A DNA stretch of 50,129 bases from an uncultured Clostridia bacterium. Its GTDB lineage: Bacteria > Bacillota > Clostridia > Oscillospirales > Ruminococcaceae. The notes below the pieces were generated by a model. The model did no database searches and had not been told where the DNA came from. It saw only the letters and a list, made by a program, of their open reading frames with translations. Where the stretch lies: contig CANQWC010000015.1 of NCBI GenBank assembly GCA_947627455.1, positions 1 through 50,129 on the forward strand, read 5' to 3'. The translations under genes and the position numbers were made by a program. Numbering within the stretch: the stretch's first letter is position 1; each line of letters begins with the position of its first letter. Shown one piece after another: positions 7,953 to 14,564 of the stretch.

Positions 7953-8798
7953 ATGACCAACGCGATCGAAATAAAAAATCTCACAAAAAATTACAAAGAT
8001 TTTTCTCTTGACAACGTCTCGCTGACGCTGCCCTCGGGCTGTATAATGGGCCTAATCGGCGAAAACGGCGCGGGAAAATCAACCACGCTGAAGCTCATAC
8101 TCAACATGATAAAGCGCGACGGCGGCGAAATCAAAATCATGGGCAGGGACAACCGCGAGGCCGCAAAGCTTTTAAAAGAGGACATCGGCGTTGTGCCCGA
8201 CGAAATAGGCCTGCCCGCGGTTTTAACGGCGAAACAGGTTGGAAATATCATGGCGAACATCTTCAGGAACTGGGACGCCGAGGCCTATGCGCAGTACCTT
8301 GAAAAGCTTTCGGTGCCCGAGAAAAAGAAATACTCCGAGCTCTCGCGCGGTATGAAAATGAAACTCGGAATAGCTATCGCGATGTCACATCACCCGAAGC
8401 TTCTGATTCTTGACGAACCCACCAGCGGTCTCGACCCCGTTATCCGCGACGAGGCAGTCGATATGTTCAACGACTTCACCCGCGACGAAAGCCACTCGAT
8501 ACTTATTTCATCTCACATCGTCAGCGACCTTGAAAAGCTCTGCGACTACATCGCTTTTCTCCACAAGGGCAGGCTTATGCTCTGCGAAGAAAAGGACCGC
8601 CTCAAGGAGGAATACAAAATCGTGCGCGGCTCGAAAGAGGTCATCTCGGGCATACCCGCGGGCTCGGTCATCGGCAAAAAAGAAACGCCCTACGGCGTTG
8701 AGGCTATCGTTCACAAGAGCGCGGTGCCCTCGGGCGTCGAGGCGGGCGCTGTCGACATCGAGCAGCTGTTTGTGTTCATGGTCAGAAAAGAGGGGTAA
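7953..8798 (+). CDS. ABC-2-type transporter ATP-binding protein
   Basis: A 281-residue ATPase subunit. Visible motifs are Walker A GENGAGKST (about residues 36-44), the signature region ELSRGMKMKLGIAIA (about 130), Walker B LLILDEPTSGLD and the H-loop ISSHIVSDLEKL. The C-terminal 60 residues form the small variable domain found in export ATPases such as EcsA and YtrB. AAGGAGG precedes the start, and two ABC-2 permeases follow at 2-base spacings. It should power export or removal of a substrate at the membrane. It is an exporter-type ATPase and unlikely to be the missing partner of the sugar permeases at 4.3-5.9 kb. Confidence 0.95.
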   Translation: MTNAIEIKNLTKNYKDFSLDNVSLTLPSGCIMGLIGENGAGKSTTLKLILNMIKRDGGEIKIMGRDNREAAKLLKEDIGVVPDEIGLPAVLTAKQVGNIMANIFRNWDAEAYAQYLEKLSVPEKKKYSELSRGMKMKLGIAIAMSHHPKLLILDEPTSGLDPVIRDEAVDMFNDFTRDESHSILISSHIVSDLEKLCDYIAFLHKGRLMLCEEKDRLKEEYKIVRGSKEVISGIPAGSVIGKKETPYGVEAIVHKSAVPSGVEAGAVDIEQLFVFMVRKEG

Positions 8799-8800
8799 TT

Positions 8801-9436
8801 ATGAAAGGTTTACTGCTTAAAGATTTTTATGTATCGCTGAGAACGGGTTGGCTGTATTTTGCCGTGACTTTGGTTTTCGGTGCGATAATCGCCTTCGGGG
8901 GCGCTCGGCCGTTTGTTTTCCTAACGGCGGCATATCTTATGATAATTCTGCCGATGACCGTTCTTGCGATAGACGAGCGCGCAAAGTGGCATGTTTATGC
9001 CGACGCCCTTCCCGTGACAAGGGCGCAGGTCGTCGCCGAAAAGTATATTCTGACGCTGCTGTTAAGCGCGTTTTCGGCGGCCGTTCTTGCGGCTTCGGTG
9101 CTCATCGCGATGTTCAACCCCTTGCTCGGCGACGAGCGGCCCGACCTCAGCAGCTTTTTGTCGACCCTCAGCTGTTTTCCGCTTGAATTGGCGCTGACAT
9201 CTGTCTGTATACCGTTTGTGTTCAGATTCGGGTTTGATAAGGGCAGAATCGCGTACATGTTTGCCTGCGCTTTGGTGGGCGTGGGGCTCGGCGTTTTTAC
9301 GTCGTGGAACGTGAACGACCTGCCGAATATAAATATCCCCTCACATATAATGCTGATATCTTCTGCCGCAAGCGCGGCGGTGTTCGGGGCGTCGTGGGCT
9401 GCTTCGACGCTGCTCTATAAAACAAGGGAGTTTTAA
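8801..9436 (+). CDS. ABC-2-type permease 1
   Basis: A 211-residue integral membrane protein beginning MKGLLLKDFYVSLRTGWLYF, the amphipathic start typical of small ABC-2 permeases. It has about six hydrophobic segments and the motif LPVTRAQVVAEKYILTLLL after the second, seen in many ABC-2 subunits as LPxxRxxxVxxKy. It lies 2 bases after the ATPase gene and 2 bases before a second permease. The two permeases would form a heterodimeric channel. The substrate is unknown. Confidence 0.85.
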   Translation: MKGLLLKDFYVSLRTGWLYFAVTLVFGAIIAFGGARPFVFLTAAYLMIILPMTVLAIDERAKWHVYADALPVTRAQVVAEKYILTLLLSAFSAAVLAASVLIAMFNPLLGDERPDLSSFLSTLSCFPLELALTSVCIPFVFRFGFDKGRIAYMFACALVGVGLGVFTSWNVNDLPNINIPSHIMLISSAASAAVFGASWAASTLLYKTREF

Positions 9437-9438
9437 TT

Positions 9439-10092
9439 ATGAAAGCTGTAATTCAAAGCGATTTTTACTGTTCAAAGGTGTTTACAGTATTTTACATAAT
9501 CTTTACGCTGTTTTTCGCAGCGTTTTCCTGCGTGGGAATGCCCCCGCTTCTTACGCTGTTTCCGTTTGCACTATTCAATTTCTCAATATTTCAACGCACG
9601 CAGATCAGCGAAAACTGCGGCTGGGAAAAATATCTCATCGCTTCGGGCATGAGCCGAAAAGCGCAGGTCTCGGCGAGGTTTTCGGAATCGGCCGCCGTAA
9701 ACCTTTGCACCGCGGCGGTCTTTGCCGTCGCCATGGCGATAAACACCCTTTTCGTTAAAGAAGATAATATTCTGTCGCCTGCTCAGATATTCATGTTCGT
9801 GTCGCTCGATATCTTTGTCGGCGCGGTGTACAGCCTGCTTATTGCGGTTTATTATATCATCTCGGACACGAAGACAAGAGGCGCGGTATATTTTATCGCG
9901 CTGCTTGCGATAATGTTTCTGCCTCAGCTTGCGCTGCACTCGAAAAGCGATGAAGCGGCGCAGCTCCCGCTGATGGATTTGAGCGCAAAAAGCGCGGTTT
10001 TGTGCGGCGCCGCCCTGTTCGCCGTCTCAGCCGCGATTTATGCTGCGCTGTATACAGCGTCGGTATGGAGGTTTATGAAGAAAGAGGTTTGA
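9439..10092 (+). CDS. ABC-2-type permease 2
   Basis: A 217-residue, six-segment membrane protein beginning MKAVIQSDFYCSKVFTVFYI. It contains the same kind of central segment (GWEKYLIASGMSRKAQVSAR) as its neighbour, so it is a diverged paralogue and heterodimer partner. It is the last gene of the GntR-ABC operon; the next 260 bases hold repeat sequence and the promoter of the next gene. Confidence 0.85.
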   Translation: MKAVIQSDFYCSKVFTVFYIIFTLFFAAFSCVGMPPLLTLFPFALFNFSIFQRTQISENCGWEKYLIASGMSRKAQVSARFSESAAVNLCTAAVFAVAMAINTLFVKEDNILSPAQIFMFVSLDIFVGAVYSLLIAVYYIISDTKTRGAVYFIALLAIMFLPQLALHSKSDEAAQLPLMDLSAKSAVLCGAALFAVSAAIYAALYTASVWRFMKKEV

Positions 10093-10098
10093 AATCCT

Positions 10099-10155
10099 GC
10101 TGTCTAACCTCTAATCTCTGTTTTTTTGATGCGTCCGCTTCGGCCACATCTCAAT
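10099..10155 (+). repeat. Partial copy of dispersed repeat A
   Basis: This holds a TCTAACCTCTAATCTCTG-type pyrimidine tract followed by a decayed GATGCGTCC...CACATC hairpin, matching the right part of the fuller copy just downstream. It is a degenerate partial unit. Confidence 0.6.
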
Positions 10156-10160
10156 CATTT

Positions 10161-10286
10161 GGGAGTGTCCATTTCGCACGCATTATCCTCAATATTTAAA
10201 ACCGTCGCCGCAGGCGACACCTTAAAACTCTAACATCTAATTTCTAACTTCTATCTTCTTGATGCGTCCGCTTTGGGCGCATCAAT
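10161..10286 (+). repeat. Dispersed repeat A, copy 1
   Basis: About 125 bases similar throughout to 20384-20509. Order: GGGAG start, AACCGTCGCC with a short GTCGCC/GGCGAC hairpin, the word ACACCTT, an iterated TCTAAC/TTCTA tract, then a 9-bp hairpin GATGCGTCC/GGGCGCATC with a 5-base loop. No coding capacity is seen. Confidence 0.75.
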
Positions 10287-10298
10287 CATTTTCTTCCC

Positions 10299-10327
10299 TT
10301 GACACTTCCCCTTCCGCGTTATATAAT
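10299..10327 (+). promoter_or_regulatory. Consensus promoter of the RhaT-like gene
   Basis: TTGACA (10299-10304), 17 bases, TATAAT (10322-10327): a perfect sigma-A match, 25 bases upstream of the start codon. Confidence 0.9.
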
Positions 10328-10352
10328 TGAAAAAACGCTTCGGAGGGATACT

Positions 10353-11318
10353 ATGGTTTACGGATTCATGCTTCTTTTGCTCGCGGGGCTCTGTCAGGGC
10401 TCGTTCGGGCTGGGTTATAAAAAATACCCGCCGTTTTCGTGGGCGGCTTTCTGGGGAGTTTACTGCGTTTGCTGCATAATCATCTCGGGCGGCTTCGCGG
10501 CTGCTTTGACGGGCAACATCGGAATTCTGCCGATGATTGCCGAAAGGGGCGCCGCCTACTGGCTCACCCCGATTTTGTGCGGAGCTGTCTGGGGGCTCTC
10601 GGCGATAGGCTTTTCAAAGGGCATCACGATGATCGGAATGTCGCTCGTCTACGGCATCTCGATGGGAATTTCAACGATAATCGGCTCGGTCACGCCGATG
10701 GTCATCAGCAAAACAGTGCCGTCTGGCGGGTCGCTTTTCTTTTTCGCGATGGGTCTTATTCTCACGCTGCTCGGCGTTGTTTTGGTGACGGCGGCAGGCG
10801 TCAAGCGCGACGGCGGTGCGAAAGGCTCGGCCCTCGGGATAGTTCTTTCGGTGCTGTCGGGTCTCGGCTCGGGAATGATGAACGTCGGGTTCACCCATAC
10901 CGAAGATTTCGGCGCCGCGATGCTCTCAAAGGGTGCAGGCTCTGCCGCGGTATCCGCTTTTCGGTGGGCGCCCGTGCTGATCGGCGGCTGTCTGGCAGGC
11001 GCTTTGTGGTGCGCTGCCGAAATGAGCTCAAAAAAAGAGTGGAAAACCCTGACCGAAAAGGGTGCGATAAAGCGCTGCGGCGTTTTGTTCTGCGTCGCGA
11101 TAGTCTGGTATGCCGCCCTGCTGCTCTACGGGCTTTCAAGCGAAATGCTCGGCAGCCTCGGCTCGACGGCCGGCTGGATACTCTTCAACGCGCTTGCGCT
11201 GATAATTTCGGTCGGCTGGGGTCTGAAAACGGGCGAGTGGAAGGGTCACAAAAAGGGTATGCTCTTTGCAGGCTGCGGGGTGCTGATCGCCGCATGGATA
11301 TTCACCGCGCTCGCGTAA
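10353..11318 (+). CDS. RhaT-like sugar/proton symporter (DMT superfamily)
   Basis: A 321-residue, roughly ten-segment membrane protein. It matches the L-rhamnose-proton symporter family: a start like GFMLLLLAGLCQGSFGLGYK, then LCGAVWGLSAIGFSKGITMI, GMSLVYGISMGISTIIGSV and LLGVVLVTAAG correspond to the conserved WG..., GMS...GI and LLGV segments of RhaT. The ATG at 10353 is preceded by GGAGGG; the upstream frame lacks such a site. No rhamnose catabolic genes are nearby, so the substrate could be another sugar. The stop is followed after one base by the exonuclease start. Confidence 0.75.
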   Translation: MVYGFMLLLLAGLCQGSFGLGYKKYPPFSWAAFWGVYCVCCIIISGGFAAALTGNIGILPMIAERGAAYWLTPILCGAVWGLSAIGFSKGITMIGMSLVYGISMGISTIIGSVTPMVISKTVPSGGSLFFFAMGLILTLLGVVLVTAAGVKRDGGAKGSALGIVLSVLSGLGSGMMNVGFTHTEDFGAAMLSKGAGSAAVSAFRWAPVLIGGCLAGALWCAAEMSSKKEWKTLTEKGAIKRCGVLFCVAIVWYAALLLYGLSSEMLGSLGSTAGWILFNALALIISVGWGLKTGEWKGHKKGMLFAGCGVLIAAWIFTALA

Positions 11319-11319
11319 C

Positions 11320-12165
11320 ATGGCTAACCGTTTCTTGATTGTCGACGGCAGCAATCTGCTGTTTCAGATGTTTTTCGGCATGCCCTCAAGAATAACAAAC
11401 CGCCGCGGCAGGCCGATTCACGGAACGCTCGGGTTTGTCGGCGCTCTGCTGAAAATGATCCGCAGAACATCGCCGACGCATATTGTTGTGTTATTTGACG
11501 GCGAGCATGAAAACCCGCGCACCGAGCTCAACGCCGATTATAAGGCGAATCGCCCGAATTACAGCCAAGCGCCCGAGGAAGATAACCCATTTTCTCAGCT
11601 TCCCGATGTACATGCCGCGCTCGGCTTCCTCGGAATCAAATATGCCGAGACAACTACCTGCGAGGCAGACGACTGGGTCGCGGGCTATGCGCTTACATAT
11701 CAAAACGAGGCGGATATAATAATATCTTCCTTTGACAGCGATTTCTTTCAGCTTATTACCGACAGCGTCTCCGTCCTAAGATATCGCGGAGACGACACGG
11801 TAATCTGTACAGCGGATTACATCAAGACCAAATTCGGCGTCACCCCGTCGCAATATGCCGATTTCAAATCTCTTGTCGGCGATGCTTCCGACAACATCAA
11901 GGGCGCGGAGAAGATCGGCCCTAAAACCGCGGCCAATTTGTTGAACCGCTTCGGAACGCTCGAAAATATCCTCGCGAGCGCCGACAAAATCGAGAAGCCG
12001 TCAATAAAAGATTCGATTATAAAGAACGCAGAGCGCCTGAGAAGCAACTATGAGATAATCAAGTTAAACAATTCAGCGCCGCTGCCTTTTAAGCTCGAGC
12101 AGCTCGCCTGCCGCCCGCCCGACCTCACCACAACCGAGGTTTTAAGGGGCATCGGGCTTTACTGA
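11320..12165 (+). CDS. 5'-3' exonuclease (PIN/FEN fold), stand-alone
   Basis: A 281-residue protein matching the N-terminal nuclease of DNA polymerase I. Metal-binding acidic motifs appear in order: LIVDGSNLLF, VVLFDGEHENPR, CEADDW and ISSFDSDFFQLI, followed by LVGDASDNIKGAEKIGPKTA, which is the helix-three-turn-helix DNA-binding element. There is no polymerase domain, so this is a separate flap-endonuclease-type enzyme that could remove primers or process repair flaps. It begins one base after the transporter stop, implying coupled translation. Confidence 0.92.
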   Translation: MANRFLIVDGSNLLFQMFFGMPSRITNRRGRPIHGTLGFVGALLKMIRRTSPTHIVVLFDGEHENPRTELNADYKANRPNYSQAPEEDNPFSQLPDVHAALGFLGIKYAETTTCEADDWVAGYALTYQNEADIIISSFDSDFFQLITDSVSVLRYRGDDTVICTADYIKTKFGVTPSQYADFKSLVGDASDNIKGAEKIGPKTAANLLNRFGTLENILASADKIEKPSIKDSIIKNAERLRSNYEIIKLNNSAPLPFKLEQLACRPPDLTTTEVLRGIGLY

Positions 12166-12191
12166 CGAAATTTTAAAAATCGGAGGAAAAT

Positions 12192-12878
12192 ATGAAAGCT
12201 GTTGTCTTTGACATCGGCGGAACGCTGATGGAATACGTCGGAATGCCGTATGTATGGCTTGATTTTTATGAAAGCGCCTTTCGCGAGCTCAACTCAAAGC
12301 TCGGCCTCGGGCTTTCAAATGAACAGCTCTCGGCCTCTCTCGAGGTCCTGAGAAATTATAACCCCGGGGTGAATTACCGCGAGGTCGACTACCCTCCCGA
12401 AAAAATTTTCGGCGATGTCACAAAGGGCTGGAAAACCGATATGCCCATCTCAAAAATCATCGACGGCTTTTTCGAGGCTCTTCACTTAAAATCGATGATC
12501 TACCCCGAGAGCGTTGAGGTTCTTGAAGAACTCAGGCGCAGGAAAATCATCGTCGGGACGTATACGAACGTGGTCTCGGGAATGCCCGACGAGACGCACA
12601 AAAGCTATTTTAAAGAGCTTTTGCCGCTGTTTGACATCTATGTAAGCTCGGTCAGCTGCGGCTTCAGAAAGCCCAACCCCCGCGGTCTTGAGATAATCGC
12701 GGAAAAATTCGGGCTCTCCCCGCGCGAGATGATCTTCGTCGGCGACGAGAAAAAAGACCCCGAAACCGCGCGCAGGTTCGGCTGCAAATCGGTGCTCATA
12801 AACCGCAGCGGCGAGAAAAGGGCTTTCGGGCAAGATGTTGAAATCAATGGGCTCAGGGAGATACTTGAGATGGTGTGA
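12192..12878 (+). CDS. HAD-superfamily hydrolase
   Basis: A 228-residue haloacid-dehalogenase-fold protein with a helical cap inserted after motif I (about residues 15-95). Motif I reads VVFDIGGTL, with the first Asp present but Gly in place of the second Asp normally seen in phosphatases. Motif II is around GTYTN, motif III has Lys in GFRKPNP, and motif IV is GDEKKDPETA. GGAGG precedes the ATG. The fold is clear; the altered motif I may mean a non-phosphatase activity or a shifted acid/base. Substrate unknown. Confidence 0.85.
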   Translation: MKAVVFDIGGTLMEYVGMPYVWLDFYESAFRELNSKLGLGLSNEQLSASLEVLRNYNPGVNYREVDYPPEKIFGDVTKGWKTDMPISKIIDGFFEALHLKSMIYPESVEVLEELRRRKIIVGTYTNVVSGMPDETHKSYFKELLPLFDIYVSSVSCGFRKPNPRGLEIIAEKFGLSPREMIFVGDEKKDPETARRFGCKSVLINRSGEKRAFGQDVEINGLREILEMV

Positions 12879-13030
12879 GTGCAAAAAGAATAGGTAGGAA
12901 TTAAAAATAAATTCGTGTAAGATTCGTGTAAGGAATTATAAGGTCGTGGAGACAAAGCGCCCAAACATTGATATATGTATAACTTTCGAGGCGCTTTGAT
13001 TGGGTTCATCGCTCAAAAGGGTTTACCAAT

Positions 13031-13058
13031 AAAAAATCCCTGCAAAGCAGGGATTTTT
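13031..13058 (-). terminator. Orphan tRNA-type terminator
   Basis: AAAAAATCCCTGC pairs with GCAGGGATTTTTT. It has the same position relative to the tRNA tail as the terminator at 13249-13278, but a different stem (CCCTGC versus CCACGC) with pairing kept. Confidence 0.8.
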
Positions 13059-13060
13059 TA

Positions 13061-13085
13061 TTGGTGGACCCGATGGTGACTCGAA
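13061..13085 (-). pseudogene. Fragment of tRNA-Ala 3' end
   Basis: The complement reads TTCGAGTCACCATCGGGTCCACCA-like sequence ending in CCA, equal to the acceptor and T-arm end of the intact tRNA at 13281 except for one extra base. The following 85 bases do not resemble a tRNA. It is a remnant, not a functional gene. Confidence 0.7.
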
Positions 13086-13170
13086 TGGAAGCGCTGCTTT
13101 CAGCCGTTCGCTCTCGCTCACCGTCACGTATTGGCTCGCGGAGCTCACGGGAAAGCAGCCGCGTCCATAC

Positions 13171-13305
13171 CAAAGCGCCCAAACATTGATATATTTACAA
13201 CTTCCGAGGCGCTTTGATTGGGCTCATCACTCAAAAGGGTTTACCAATAAAAAATCCACGCTAATGCGTGGATTTTTTGTTGGTGGACCCGATGGGACTC
13301 GAACC
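13171..13305. repeat. tRNA-tail duplication, right copy
   Basis: This is the second copy of the 133-base unit, running into the intact tRNA-Ala gene. The CAAAGCGCC/GGCGCTTTG stem is kept exactly while the loop has drifted, suggesting selection or recent duplication. Confidence 0.8.
13249..13278 (-). terminator. Terminator of tRNA-Ala
   Basis: On the minus strand AAAAAATCCACGC pairs with GCGTGGATTTTTT around a 4-base loop, immediately downstream of the tRNA CCA end. Confidence 0.85.
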
Positions 13306-13356
13306 CACGGTCTCCGCGTTGCGAACGCGGCGCTTTACCAACTAAGCTACGAGCCC
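13281..13356 (-). tRNA. tRNA-Ala(CGC)
   Basis: A 76-base cloverleaf including an encoded CCA. The anticodon stem CCGCG/CGCGG holds the loop TTCGCAA with anticodon CGC (codon GCG). The T-arm contains GTTCGAGTC. The acceptor stem has the G3-U70 pair that defines alanine tRNAs. A promoter lies upstream at 13369-13397. Confidence 0.93.
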
Positions 13357-13368
13357 GTCAGCTTTTAT

Positions 13369-13397
13369 ATTTTAGCGTCTTTTGATAGATTTGTCAA
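13369..13397 (-). promoter_or_regulatory. Promoter of tRNA-Ala
   Basis: On the minus strand TTGACA (13397-13392), 17 bases, TAAAAT (13374-13369), 13 bases before the tRNA 5' end. Confidence 0.8.
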
Positions 13398-13404
13398 GAC
13401 CTTC

Positions 13405-13433
13405 TTGACTATTTTTTTATTTTGCCGTAAAAT
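13405..13433 (+). promoter_or_regulatory. Promoter of the alpha/beta hydrolase
   Basis: TTGACT, 17 bases, TAAAAT, 31 bases upstream of the ATG. It is back to back with the tRNA promoter. Confidence 0.7.
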
Positions 13434-13464
13434 AAATTTATAAAACGTTCGGGAGGCCCAAAAA

Positions 13465-14436
13465 ATGCTCATACTCAAAATTTTAATCGTGATAATTGTT
13501 CTTGCGATGGTTGCCGCCGCGGTTTTGGCGGTGCTGATCGCGAAAACGACCTTTAAGATCACCTGTCTTCAGACTGACGCGCAGAAAAAGAAGAACGCCG
13601 ACCCCCATATCGAATTCGGCCAAGAGCAGTACGCCGACGTAATTCCGCGCATTCACGAGCTTGTCAGCAATGCCGAGGCTGCGCCCTGCGAGTGGTGCGA
13701 GATCAAGTCGAGCGTCGACGGCACGGTTTTAAAAGGAAGATTCTACCGTTTTTCCGATGCCGACAGCCCGCTGATGATCTTTTTCCACGGCTATCGGGGC
13801 ACCGCTCTTCGCGACGGCTGCGGCGGCTTCAAGATGGCCAAGGAAACGGGCCGCAACATTCTGATGGTCGACCAGCGTGCCAACGGCGAGAGCGGCGGAA
13901 ACGTCATCACGTTCGGTGTTCTTGAGCGCCGCGACTGCCGCGACTGGTGCGAATACGCGGTGAAGAGATTCGGAGAAAACATCAAAATCATGCTTTCTGG
14001 CGTGTCCCTCGGTGCGGCGACGGTTCTGATGGCCTCAGACGTCGGGCTTCCGAAGAACGTCAAGGGCATAATTGCCGACTGCGGCTATTCATCGCCAAAA
14101 GAGATAATCTGCAAGGTCGCAAGCGAGGGCGGCTACCCCGTCTCGATCTGCTATCCGCTCTTAAAAATCGCCTGTAAGCTTAAATCGGGGTTCGACCTCG
14201 ATTCCTCAAGCGCAGTAGAATCGGTCAAAAATACCGATATCCCGATACTTATTATCCACGGCGACGACGACCGCTATGTCCCCTGCGAGATGGCGCATAA
14301 GATCTATGCCGCCTGCGCCTCAAAAAAGGAGCTTCTGATCGTTTCGGGCGCTCCCCACGCGGCCGCCTATATGTTCGACGAAGCGAAGTATACCGCTACC
14401 GCCGAGCGCTTCATGTCCGAGTGCCTCGGAGAGTGA
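13465..14436 (+). CDS. Membrane-anchored alpha/beta hydrolase
   Basis: A 323-residue protein. An N-terminal hydrophobic segment (residues 2-28) would anchor it with the catalytic domain outside. The domain shows the oxyanion region FFHGYRGT, nucleophile elbow SGVSLGAAT (Ser near residue 178), acid region IIHGDDDRYVP and catalytic His in GAPHAAAY: a complete Ser-Asp-His set. It most resembles the serine aminopeptidase/BAAT-type hydrolases common in Clostridia. GGGAGG precedes the start. It is a single-gene unit ending in the terminator at 14535. Substrate unknown. Confidence 0.88.
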   Translation: MLILKILIVIIVLAMVAAAVLAVLIAKTTFKITCLQTDAQKKKNADPHIEFGQEQYADVIPRIHELVSNAEAAPCEWCEIKSSVDGTVLKGRFYRFSDADSPLMIFFHGYRGTALRDGCGGFKMAKETGRNILMVDQRANGESGGNVITFGVLERRDCRDWCEYAVKRFGENIKIMLSGVSLGAATVLMASDVGLPKNVKGIIADCGYSSPKEIICKVASEGGYPVSICYPLLKIACKLKSGFDLDSSSAVESVKNTDIPILIIHGDDDRYVPCEMAHKIYAACASKKELLIVSGAPHAAAYMFDEAKYTATAERFMSECLGE

Positions 14437-14534
14437 GAGCGCGGCTATTCGCTGATGTATCAATATGATAAGGCGCTGACGGAAAGCTCAGTGTTTCATA
14501 TTGCTGCAGGGAAAAAGTTGAAATAATCAGCACA

Positions 14535-14562
14535 AGAAAGCAGGCCGAAAGACCTGCTTTCT
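14535..14562. terminator. Bidirectional terminator between convergent genes
   Basis: AGAAAGCAGG pairs with CCTGCTTTCT, followed by a T run. It serves the hydrolase gene and, on the other strand, borders the stop codon of the giant membrane protein. Confidence 0.8.
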
Positions 14563-14564
14563 TT

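Larger units (their letters stand above)
12953..13085. repeat. tRNA-tail duplication, left copy
   Basis: About 133 bases repeated at 13171-13305 with a 218-base period. It carries CAAAGCGCC/GGCGCTTTG (9-bp stem, long loop), a terminator hairpin and, at 13061-13085, the last 25 or so bases of a tRNA-Ala on the minus strand with one inserted base. The tRNA body is missing. Confidence 0.8.

Noticed and set aside
13186-13443. A short frame with GPDGTRTHGLRVANAALYQL
   Set aside because: It is the translated complement of tRNA-Ala and its terminator, a well-known false gene type.
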